Origin: an uncultured Christensenella sp.
GTDB taxonomy: Bacteria; Bacillota; Clostridia; Christensenellales; Pumilibacteraceae
Assembly (NCBI GenBank): GCA_910577435.1
Contig: CAJTLV010000005.1
Location: forward strand, 1 to 64,000
DNA: 64,000 nucleotides
Direction of reading: 5' to 3'
In this document: piece after piece, positions 35,268 to 42,763 of the stretch
Layout: each line of letters opens with the position of its first letter
Position numbering within the stretch: the stretch's first letter is position 1
Notes under the pieces: model-generated
Told to the model about the DNA's origin: nothing
The model's database searches: none
What the model saw: the letters and a program-made list of their open reading frames with translations, nothing else
Made by a program: the position numbers and the translations under genes

Positions 35268-35296
35268 ATTATATCAATTTTCCGCAATGTTGTCAA
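35268..35296 (-). promoter_or_regulatory. Promoter of the Sel1-repeat operon
   Basis: A perfect TTGACA, 17-base spacer and TATAAT on the minus strand. The -10 box ends 6 bases before the ATG of the leader ORF. Confidence 0.8.
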
Positions 35297-35361
35297 GACA
35301 TAATCGTTAAATATATGCGCGGCAACGCCGCCACCCGATTACGAAGATCGCACACTTTTAT

Positions 35362-36788
35362 CTATCTGCGCCGAGCGCGCTGGACCGCTTCCGCCCAACC
35401 CGCCAAAAGCCGCTCGCGCTTTTCGCTCGGCATATTCGGTTTGAACACAGTCTCGCCGCCGCATGCGCCCAGCGACCTTATATCCAAAACGCCGACGGTC
35501 AACCCCGCGAGATAGTAAGCGCCTATCGCGGTAGTCTCGACGATTGCGGGACGCACGACCTCGCAACCCGTTATGTCCGCAGTAAACTGCATAAGAAAGT
35601 TATTTGCGGACGCACCGCCGTCGACGGCAATGCTCTTGACGCGTTTTCCGCTGTCGCGCTCCATAGCGTGCAAAACGTCGAACACCTGATACGCAATGCT
35701 CTCTATCGCCGCGCGTATGAAATGATCCTTTGTCGCGCCGCGCGTCAGTCCCGTTACCGTGCCGCGTGCGTATGCGTCCCAATACGGCGCGCCGAGACCG
35801 ACGAAAGCCGGCACTATGTACACGCCGAGCGTATCTTCCACCTTATTGCAATACCTTTCGGTTTCGCTTGCCGAGCGTATCATACGCATACTGTCGCGAA
35901 GCCACTGCACGACCGCGCCGCCCACAAAAACACTGCCTTCCAGCGCATAGTTCACCTTTCCGTCGGCACTCGCCGCGAGCGTCGTAACGAGTCCGCGCTT
36001 GCTCTCGACAGCTTTGTCGCCCGTATTCATCAACAGAAAACAACCGCCTGCTGATCGCCCGCCACACCCGCGATAGGCACTCTCGCACCGAATACCTGCT
36101 CGTCGGTGTAGCCGAAAAGACTGCCCGACGGCCGAACGGACGGTAACATTACGCGCGGGATATCGAACAGCTCCAACAGTTCGTCGTCCCATTCGAGTGT
36201 ATGTATATTGAACATCATCGTCCGCGACGCATTGGTGTAGTCTGTCGCGAAAATGCTTCCGCCGGAAAACTTCCACATCAGATATGTGTCGACCGTGCCG
36301 AACAGAAGATCGCCGCGCGATGCACTCTCCCTCGCGCCGGACACGTTATCGAGTATCCACGCGAGTTTTGTCGCCGAAAAATATGCGTCTACGGGCAAAC
36401 CCGTCTTTTTGAATATCATCTTATCAAACCCGCGCGCGATCAGGTCGTCGCACATTTTCGCGGTGCGGCGGCACTGCCACACTATGGCGTTATAGACAGG
36501 CTTACCCGTCTTTTTATCCCACACCACAGTCGTCTCGCGCTGATTTGTTATGCCTATCGCGGCAATGTCGCTGCGGATAAGACCGCCGCGCGCGAGCGCT
36601 TCCGAAATAACGCCCGACTGCGACGAAAAAATTTCGAGCGGATCGTGTTCCACCCAACCCTCGCGCGGATATATCTGACCGTACTCCGCCTGCGCCGACG
36701 CTTTGACAGCGCCCGACTCGTCGAATACGATAGCACGCGAGCTTGTCGTGCCTTGATCGAGCGATAAAATGTATTTATGCTTGCTCAT
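35362..36788 (-). pseudogene. glpK: Glycerol kinase, disrupted by an internal deletion
   Basis: Two overlapping frames together cover a glycerol kinase (glycerol + ATP to glycerol-3-phosphate). The 5' frame (36788 to 36030) starts normally, with SLDQGTTSSRAI and GITNQRETTVVWD, and ends GVAGDQQAVVFC-stop. The 3' frame picks up at GCFLLMNTGDKA near 36050 and runs to 35362 with GLGAPYWD and VDGGASANNFLMQF. In intact GlpK about 19-20 residues, including the glycine loop before GCFLL, lie between these points. They are missing and the frame is shifted, consistent with a deletion of roughly 58-59 bases. GGGAG precedes the start. It is last in the glycerol operon. An assembly error cannot be excluded. 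Confidence 0.8.
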
Positions 36789-36828
36789 AATAATTCTCCC
36801 GCCAATTAAAGTAGATCATCGCCTAACA

Positions 36829-37251
36829 TCATATTTCCGTTCTGTCAACGTCCCGCGTCGCGATCACGTCGACGCCCGTTCCCGCGACGTTTTTTATAAT
36901 TACGTCGCCTGCCTTTATCGGCGCGTCGACTTCGATACGCTTTATCCCGCCTACGCCGAACAGCACGTCGAACATTTTTTCCTTAGGAACGGGCTGTGCC
37001 GTTTTTACAGGCACACGATCTATTATTCCGCCGTTTATTCGCACCGTCGAAGTGACCGTGCGAGTCGGCGAAGTAAGCTCTGTCACGGCATACGATGCGC
37101 CGCGTTTACACGTGTTGCCCGTCACCGATATACCGCCGTCGCCGTTTACCGTCGCGGTCAGTTCGCAACCGATCGGACAGCAGATACACACGAATTTTTT
37201 CACTTCGCAAGTCCTATCTACGTTTTCGGTCTTTAACTTTTTTCCGCTCAT
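36829..37251 (-). CDS. DUF1667 domain protein of the glycerol-3-phosphate oxidation operon
   Basis: About 140 residues with four N-terminal cysteines (CICCPIGCEL and NTCKRG) that probably bind an iron-sulfur cluster, followed by beta-rich sequence. DUF1667 proteins regularly follow two FAD oxidoreductases of the anaerobic glycerol-3-phosphate dehydrogenase type and are thought to act as a third, electron-carrying subunit. The ATG at 37251 overlaps the upstream stop (ATGA). Confidence 0.85.
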   Translation of the reverse strand: MSGKKLKTENVDRTCEVKKFVCICCPIGCELTATVNGDGGISVTGNTCKRGASYAVTELTSPTRTVTSTVRINGGIIDRVPVKTAQPVPKEKMFDVLFGVGGIKRIEVDAPIKAGDVIIKNVAGTGVDVIATRDVDRTEI

Positions 37252-38516
37252 ACCTCGACCGCCTTTATCAGTTTTATCTCTACGGAACGCGCGCCGCGCA
37301 CGGCGTCCGACTGCGCCGCATTCAACTCGACGGTCTCCATCTCGCCCAGCGTGCAAATCGGCCTCGTCTTGGCGAACACTTCCTTTCCGTCGGCATATAC
37401 GGCAAGCCTGCATTTTCGGTACACTCCGTCAACGCGCATACGGAAGGTCAGCGCGCCGCCGCTCTTACTTATCCGTTGCGGCACGCAGTACCGAACTCCG
37501 CCCGTTACGCACACTTCGGTCTTTTGCCCGTCCGCTTTATTGCCCGCGACGTATTGCGCCGCGAACCGCCCGCAAGCGGCGCTTTCGCTCGAAACATAGT
37601 CGACAAGGTCGTGAACGTGCAAGCAGTTGCCGCACATAAACACACCGTCGGTGTCGGTCATAAAAGTGTCGTCCACGTCGCCGCCGCCCGTCGCCCTGCA
37701 CAAGCCGACTCCCGCGCTCGACGCAAGTTCGTTTTCGGGAAGCAGTCCTACCGACAAAAGCAACGTGTCGCACGGTATCTCTCGCGCCGTCGACATTATC
37801 GGTTTTTTACTGCCGTCGACGTTCGCCACGACCACCGAACTCACTCTGTTACGCCCGCGTATATCGACAACGGTCGTAGACAGCATCAGCGGAATATCGA
37901 AGTCGTCGAGACACTGCGCGATGTTGCGGTTAAGCCCCGATGAGTACGGCATAAGTTCCGCCACGCCGTGAACGCGCGCGCCCTCGAATATCATTCGCCG
38001 CGCCATTATAAGCCCTATGTCGCCCGATCCGAGAATGAATACGTCGTTGCCTATATGCTTGCCGTCGATGTTTATGAGACGTTGCGCCGTTCCTGCGGAA
38101 TATACGCCGGCAGGGCGCGTTCCCGCGATATTGACCGCGCCGCGCGGTCGCTCGCGGCACCCGCACGCAAGTATGATCGCGCGGGCGTGAATCTTCATTA
38201 TACCGTCGCGGTTGACTGCGGTGACCGTTTTTTGACCGCCGTCTACGCTAAGCACTGTCGTTCCGAACAGGCACGCTATACCGCGCTCCTCGACCATAGC
38301 GGAAAAACGCGCGGCATATTCGGGCCCCGTAAGCTCCTCTTTGAACGTGTGAAGCCCGAATCCGTTGTGAATACATTGATTGAGTATTCCGCCCGAATAC
38401 TCGTCGCGCTCCAAAACGATCATATCGCGCGCGCCGCTGTCGTGCGCCGACAGTGCCGCCGCAAGTCCCGCAGGACCTGCGCCGATTATTACTATATCTT
38501 TATTCAGTTCTTTCAC
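37248..38516 (-). CDS. NAD(P)/FAD-dependent oxidoreductase of the glycerol-3-phosphate operon
   Basis: A 422-residue pyridine-nucleotide-type flavoprotein. It has an FAD-binding GAGPAGLAAALSA motif near residue 12, an NAD-binding GSGDIGLIMARR motif near residue 160, and GVFMCGNCLHVHD near residue 290, the third FAD contact. It pairs with the upstream GlpA-like protein; in such operons this subunit passes electrons from glycerol-3-phosphate oxidation to a carrier. Its start overlaps the upstream stop by 4 bases. Confidence 0.85.
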   Translation of the reverse strand: MKELNKDIVIIGAGPAGLAAALSAHDSGARDMIVLERDEYSGGILNQCIHNGFGLHTFKEELTGPEYAARFSAMVEERGIACLFGTTVLSVDGGQKTVTAVNRDGIMKIHARAIILACGCRERPRGAVNIAGTRPAGVYSAGTAQRLINIDGKHIGNDVFILGSGDIGLIMARRMIFEGARVHGVAELMPYSSGLNRNIAQCLDDFDIPLMLSTTVVDIRGRNRVSSVVVANVDGSKKPIMSTAREIPCDTLLLSVGLLPENELASSAGVGLCRATGGGDVDDTFMTDTDGVFMCGNCLHVHDLVDYVSSESAACGRFAAQYVAGNKADGQKTEVCVTGGVRYCVPQRISKSGGALTFRMRVDGVYRKCRLAVYADGKEVFAKTRPICTLGEMETVELNAAQSDAVRGARSVEIKLIKAVEV

Positions 38517-39949
38517 TGCCCGCCTCCGAGTATCTCCGACCCCGCGCCGTGTTTAGTCACTTCCGCAGGCGATATTCCGAGTTCGCGAGCGATTATTTTG
38601 ATAAGATTGGGCGTGCAGAAACCCGCCTGACACCTGCCCATTCCCGCCCGCACTCTGCGCTTCACTCCGTCGAGATCGACCGCGCCGCGACGAACGGCTT
38701 CCGCAATCTCGCCCTCAGTGACCTGCTCGCACCGACACACTATGTTTCCGTAACGCCGATCGCGCGTTATTTGCGCCGTACGCTCCTCGTCGTTTGCCGT
38801 CGCAAAGCACGGGATCGCCGTGCGGTGCGATTCGAAACGCTTATTTTCTTCGAGACCGATCTTTTGCGCTACTGCGCACGCCAGATACTCGCCTATTGCG
38901 GGAGACGACGCAAGTCCGGGAGAACATATCCCGAGCGCGTTGAAAAAGCCGTCCTCGACCTCGCCCACTTCGAAGTCGTCGCCGCAAACCGCGCGAACAC
39001 CCGAAAACTGCGTTATAATATCCCGCCGAGCAAGCGTCGGAACAGACAGCAACGCACGGTCGAACACGTCGTCGAGTCCGTTCGCCGTCGTCGACACGTC
39101 GTCCTTGTCCGAAATATCCTCAGCGTCCGGACCGACGAGTGTGTTGCCGTGACACGTGGGAGTAACGAGTATGCCCTTCCCGAGCGCCGTCGGCGTTTGG
39201 AATATCGTGCGTTCCACAGGCAACGCCGTTTTATCGAGAAGCATATACTGTCCGCGTCGCGGCGCTATCTTTCGCTTGCGTCCCGATACGAGATTGTTTA
39301 TATCGTCGGCGTAAAGTCCCGCTGCGTTTATGACCGTGCGAGCGGCGTAAACACAGTCGGTCATTCCCGTTCGCACGGTTACTCTGTAACCGAAGTCGGA
39401 CCGCTCTATCGCAGTCACGCGGCTATTAAGAGCGGCGCAGCCGCCGTTTTCCAGAAAGTTTTCATAACACGCTATCGTAAGTTCGTAAGGCGATACGATA
39501 GCCGATGTCGGCGCGTACAGCGCACCAGACACACGCTCCGAAAGACGCGGTTCCAGCTTCCGCGCCGCGTCGCCGGATATGATTTCGGTGTCCACGCCGT
39601 TCTCTATTCCGCGCGCTTTGAGCGTGTTAAGCACGCGCTTACCCGTCCCGTCGAACGCGATAACAAACGCGCCGTTCGCTTTGTAAGGCACTTCCAGCTC
39701 GCGGCACTTCGCCGCCATAAGCCGACTGCCTCCGACGTTGAATTTTGCCTTTAAGGTACCGGGCAGGGCGTCGTAGCCGGCATGCACTATGCCGGAATTC
39801 GCCTTGCTCGTTCCGACAGACACATCGCCCGCCGCTTCGAGCAATAGAAACCTGCCGTTAAACCGAGCAAGCTCACGCGCGGCAAACGTTCCTATCACTC
39901 CCCCGCCGATTATTATACAATCGTATGCTTTTACCCCGTTGTTATCCAT
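38513..39949 (-). CDS. GlpA-like FAD-dependent glycerol-3-phosphate dehydrogenase
   Basis: A 478-residue DAO-fold flavoprotein. It begins with GGGVIGTFAARELARF (FAD binding, near residue 14), has TSKANSGIVHAGYD near residue 48, and carries a C-terminal BFD-like [2Fe-2S] domain with CRCEQ and GRCQAGFC cysteines (about 405-445). That layout matches anaerobic glycerol-3-phosphate dehydrogenase (GlpA) and its relatives, oxidising glycerol-3-phosphate to DHAP. It is the first gene of the operon. The ATG at 39949 is chosen because a consensus promoter ends 6 bases upstream with no ribosome-binding site, so the mRNA is probably leaderless. Confidence 0.87.
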   Translation of the reverse strand: MDNNGVKAYDCIIIGGGVIGTFAARELARFNGRFLLLEAAGDVSVGTSKANSGIVHAGYDALPGTLKAKFNVGGSRLMAAKCRELEVPYKANGAFVIAFDGTGKRVLNTLKARGIENGVDTEIISGDAARKLEPRLSERVSGALYAPTSAIVSPYELTIACYENFLENGGCAALNSRVTAIERSDFGYRVTVRTGMTDCVYAARTVINAAGLYADDINNLVSGRKRKIAPRRGQYMLLDKTALPVERTIFQTPTALGKGILVTPTCHGNTLVGPDAEDISDKDDVSTTANGLDDVFDRALLSVPTLARRDIITQFSGVRAVCGDDFEVGEVEDGFFNALGICSPGLASSPAIGEYLACAVAQKIGLEENKRFESHRTAIPCFATANDEERTAQITRDRRYGNIVCRCEQVTEGEIAEAVRRGAVDLDGVKRRVRAGMGRCQAGFCTPNLIKIIARELGISPAEVTKHGAGSEILGGGQ

Positions 39950-39955
39950 ATATGA

Positions 39956-39984
39956 ATTATACAACGTTTTTCCGTTTCTGTCAA
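39956..39984 (-). promoter_or_regulatory. Promoter of the glycerol-3-phosphate operon, leaderless type
   Basis: A perfect TTGACA, 17 bases, TATAAT on the minus strand. Six bases (TCATAT) separate the -10 box from the ATG. Confidence 0.85.
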
Positions 39985-40082
39985 TAGGCACGAAAAGATT
40001 TACACATCCGTCTTTATGCGACTCGATCCTAACGCCGCCCGATAATCTTACGAATTATGATTTTATGAATTCCGAATTATAT

Positions 40083-40111
40083 TTGACATCTTATACAAAA
40101 TGTAGTATACT
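40083..40111 (+). promoter_or_regulatory. Promoter of the Ser/Thr kinase gene, leaderless type
   Basis: TTGACA and TATACT are separated by exactly 17 bases. Seven bases (GATTTCG) separate the -10 box from the ATG at 40119. Confidence 0.85.
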
Positions 40112-40118
40112 GATTTCG

Positions 40119-41129
40119 ATGCAGGACACAAGGGACATACGAACTATCTGTTTGAACTGCTTCGGAACCGTAGATATGCGCACCGGAGTATGTCCGTATT
40201 GCGGCAGACGCGCCGAAGTCGGCGCGCAAAACACGTCGGCATTACCGCTCAGAACTTTGCTTGCAGGCAGGTATCTCATAAGCACGCCGCTCGGCAGAGG
40301 CGGATTCGGAATAACCTATAAAGGCTACGATATGCTAACGCGCGCACGCGTCGCAATAAAAGAATTCTTTCCTAAAGGATATGCGACGCGCAGTCCCCGT
40401 TCGCTCGCCATCGACACGTCGGACGCGGCTAACGGCAAAGTATTCAATTATTGGCTGACCGCTTTCGTGCAGGAAGCAAACGTTCTTACATCCATCAAGA
40501 ATCTGGAAGGGATAGTCAACATTTACGACTTTTTCCTTACAAACAACACCGCATATATAATTATGGAATATCTGGACGGAATGAGCTTGCACAAGTTCAT
40601 TCACGGCAGGGGCGGCAGATTGCACCTCAACGAAACGCTCAACGTTATGCGCCCCGTGCTCGAAACGCTTATGCTGTTACACCGACACGGAATAGTACAT
40701 AAGGACATTTCGCCGGAAAACATTCAGATAGTCAATAACCGCGCAATAAAGCTGATCGACTTCGGCGCGGCGTCGATATACACGCAGAACGTAAGTAAGC
40801 CGTTCTTCGTCCTGAAAAAAGGATACTCGCCCGTCGAGCTGTACTCGCAATCCAACGAGCAAGGCCCGTGGACGGACATATACGAGATCGGCGCTACCAT
40901 ATATACCTGTCTCGTCGGCAACCCCCCGCCCGACGCGACGGAACGCCGCATTCACGACAAGATAGTTCCGCCGTCGGCGCTCAACGTCCAGATCCAGCCC
41001 GTTCGCGAAAAATCGTTGCTGAAAGCGCTCGCGATAAAGCCGGAAGACAGATACAAGAGCATAGGAGAATTTCAGCAAATGTTCTACGGCGAGTTCTTGC
41101 CTGCGGCAAGACTTACCACAAGACAATAA
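40119..41129 (+). CDS. Zinc-ribbon serine/threonine protein kinase
   Basis: A 336-residue kinase. An N-terminal zinc ribbon (C11, C14, C25, C28) is followed by a Hanks-type kinase domain (about 51-325): glycine loop LGRGGFGITY, ATP lysine K81 in VAIKEFFP, helix-C glutamate near 119, catalytic HKDISPEN (D196) and DFG aspartate D214. There is no membrane segment or PASTA domain, so it is a soluble signalling kinase. The start is set by a consensus promoter whose -10 box ends 7 bases upstream; there is no ribosome-binding site. It lies alone, divergent from the glycerol operon; no phosphatase is adjacent and its targets are unknown. Confidence 0.87.
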   Translation: MQDTRDIRTICLNCFGTVDMRTGVCPYCGRRAEVGAQNTSALPLRTLLAGRYLISTPLGRGGFGITYKGYDMLTRARVAIKEFFPKGYATRSPRSLAIDTSDAANGKVFNYWLTAFVQEANVLTSIKNLEGIVNIYDFFLTNNTAYIIMEYLDGMSLHKFIHGRGGRLHLNETLNVMRPVLETLMLLHRHGIVHKDISPENIQIVNNRAIKLIDFGAASIYTQNVSKPFFVLKKGYSPVELYSQSNEQGPWTDIYEIGATIYTCLVGNPPPDATERRIHDKIVPPSALNVQIQPVREKSLLKALAIKPEDRYKSIGEFQQMFYGEFLPAARLTTRQ

Positions 41130-41139
41130 GACATCACAG

Positions 41140-41170
41140 GGTCGGCACGGCAAACGTCGCCGACCTTTTT
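41140..41170 (+). terminator. Terminator of the kinase gene
   Basis: The stem GGTCGGC/GCCGACC with further inner pairing is followed by TTTTT, 10 bases after the kinase stop. Confidence 0.8.
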
Positions 41171-41175
41171 AACGC

Positions 41176-41216
41176 AAAAAAACATACGCCGACGAAACAA
41201 TGCTCGTCGGCGTATG
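41176..41216 (-). terminator. Terminator of the SRP RNA
   Basis: A perfect 13-bp stem CATACGCCGACGA/TCGTCGGCGTATG (minus-strand arms 41216-41204 and 41195-41183) is followed on the minus strand by seven T. Confidence 0.9.
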
Positions 41217-41486
41217 AAAACTGCGCGCCGCTTTTGATAATACGCACCGAAGCGTTCTCCCGCCGGTTAACTCCGCCAAAGCTACCTTGTGGCACACGGC
41301 ACATCTTGCTTAGTGCTGCTGCGGTCAAGCCCTGACACGGTTCACAAGCAGACGTTGCACAAGACCTTGACATCAACGCCACCTAACGGTAACAGACCTT
41401 CCATACGCAAACCGAGAGCGGTGTTCGACCCTACTGTAGCGGATTGTAGGTTACAGAGCGCCGCTAACTCTCCGTCTAGCGCAGTA
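41217..41486 (-). ncRNA. ffs: Signal recognition particle RNA, large (Bacillus-type)
   Basis: About 270 nt of RNA that scaffolds Ffh for co-translational protein targeting. The minus strand shows the Alu-domain wording GTTAGCGGCGCTCTGTAAC and CAATCCGCTACAG, then the S-domain core GTGTCAGGGCTTGACC followed by GCAGCAGC (near 41340-41315) and GTGCCGTGTGCC beyond. The 5' ACTGCGC pairs with 3' GCGCAGT, closing the molecule at about 41485 and 41220. A promoter (TTGCTA, 17 bases, TATAAT at 41520-41492) lies upstream and a strong terminator downstream. The apical loop of the S-domain reads UGAC, not the common GGAA. Ends are accurate to a few bases. Confidence 0.9.
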
Positions 41487-41491
41487 CGGTT

Positions 41492-41520
41492 ATTATACCC
41501 TTTCCTATCGAAAATAGCAA
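41492..41520 (-). promoter_or_regulatory. SRP RNA promoter
   Basis: Minus-strand TTGCTA and TATAAT are separated by 17 bases. The predicted start, at about 41485, matches the 5' end of the RNA. Confidence 0.8.
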
Positions 41521-41679
41521 GCGTTTTTACAAAGAATTGCATAGGCCGAAATTTTCCGAGTTTTTGCGCGTGCAAAATCCGATGTTTATTCGACCGTCGA
41601 CCGTCGTCACCCGTAAACCGTCCGTCGCTTCAAATGACGGTCAAGAATCCACAATTAACGTTTACATAAATATTTATGC

Positions 41680-41708
41680 TTGCAAAACACGCCGAAGTAT
41701 ATTATAAT
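41680..41708 (+). promoter_or_regulatory. Promoter of the TIR / IMPase-HAD operon
   Basis: TTGCAA and TATAAT are separated by 17 bases, followed by a leader of about 20 bases with GGAGA 6 bases before the ATG. Confidence 0.7.
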
Positions 41709-41734
41709 GATTAAAACGCTGTCGGAGAAATTCA

Positions 41735-42763
41735 ATGAGCATAAATAAAACGCACGACGTATTCATCGCATATCACGGTAGTTACGACCCGTCGGGGTCG
41801 CCCGAATATGCAGACAAACTGTACGGGTATCTAACATCTCGCGGTCTTAACTGCTTCTACTTCCCCGTTACCGGCAACGGCATTTACAAGGCGAATATCA
41901 TAGAGGTTTTGCGCTCGCGCACTTTCGTTCTCGTCACGACCAACGGCCTGCACACGACCGAGAGCGGACGGATAGACTCCAAGTTCCATTACGAGCTTTC
42001 GACCGAAATAGACGCGTTCTACGCCACGTCACAGATAGACGAAGCATCGGTGTCGGACGCCGCAGTCCTAGCGTGCGGAGATTACCGCAAGGGCGACGAG
42101 GCGCGGCTCCACGAGTTGTTTGCCAATCGCACCCACTTTTTTCACGGCGGAGACGACTGTGTTTTCACGGACATTTACAACTGGATAATGACCCGAATCG
42201 CGGATAAGCGCACGTGGCAGAATATGCAACACACTTCGGAAATTAAGGACGTTTTCGCGACGCGGTCGGCAATGCACCAAAGCTGTCGGTTGGACGATCT
42301 TATCGCGTCCGCGAAGAACGTGCGCGTCGTCGGCATATCCAATTCGGAGATGACCGCGCGCATAAATCCGTTCGCGATTTCCAACTGTATCGACAACGGC
42401 GGAACGGTCGAAATACTCTTTCTCGATCCTTACGGCAAATTCACGGCGCTCCGCGAGGAGGAAGAAAGCCTGCGAAGCGGACGCATCAAATCGATAACGG
42501 AAACTAACATCGAGACCGCGTTCGATATGCGACTGCGCGTCAAACATCCCGAAAATTTCAAATTGATGATATACGACAAACAGCCGCGAATGAATATGAT
42601 ATTCACCGATAACCATCTCATTCTTCAATATTATGCCAACAACGTTCCCGGTTGGAGCAATCCCACGTTCTTTATCGAACATCTCTCCAACTCGCCTATC
42701 TGGGATTTTTGCGAAAAGGTGTACGAATACCTCAAAAGCGACGCTAAGGAGGCTGTCATATGA
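41735..42763 (+). CDS. TIR-domain protein with a PLD-like C-terminal domain
   Basis: 342 residues. The N-terminus (about 5-150) fits a TIR domain: first strand HDVFIAYHG, then YADKLYGYLTSRGLNCFYFP, then FVLVTTNGL, and a helix KFHYELSTEIDAFY where E87 matches the catalytic glutamate of TIR NADases. The C-terminal part (about 190-340) has ILFLDPYGKFTALREEEES and LMIYDKQPRMNMIFTDNHLILQ in pieces, like phospholipase-D-superfamily sensor domains, but no HKD motif is seen. Bacterial TIR proteins often cleave NAD+ or make cyclic ADP-ribose signals in phage defence. The stop overlaps the start of the IMPase-HAD gene (ATGA), so the two are made together. The defence role is inference. Confidence 0.65.
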   Translation: MSINKTHDVFIAYHGSYDPSGSPEYADKLYGYLTSRGLNCFYFPVTGNGIYKANIIEVLRSRTFVLVTTNGLHTTESGRIDSKFHYELSTEIDAFYATSQIDEASVSDAAVLACGDYRKGDEARLHELFANRTHFFHGGDDCVFTDIYNWIMTRIADKRTWQNMQHTSEIKDVFATRSAMHQSCRLDDLIASAKNVRVVGISNSEMTARINPFAISNCIDNGGTVEILFLDPYGKFTALREEEESLRSGRIKSITETNIETAFDMRLRVKHPENFKLMIYDKQPRMNMIFTDNHLILQYYANNVPGWSNPTFFIEHLSNSPIWDFCEKVYEYLKSDAKEAVI

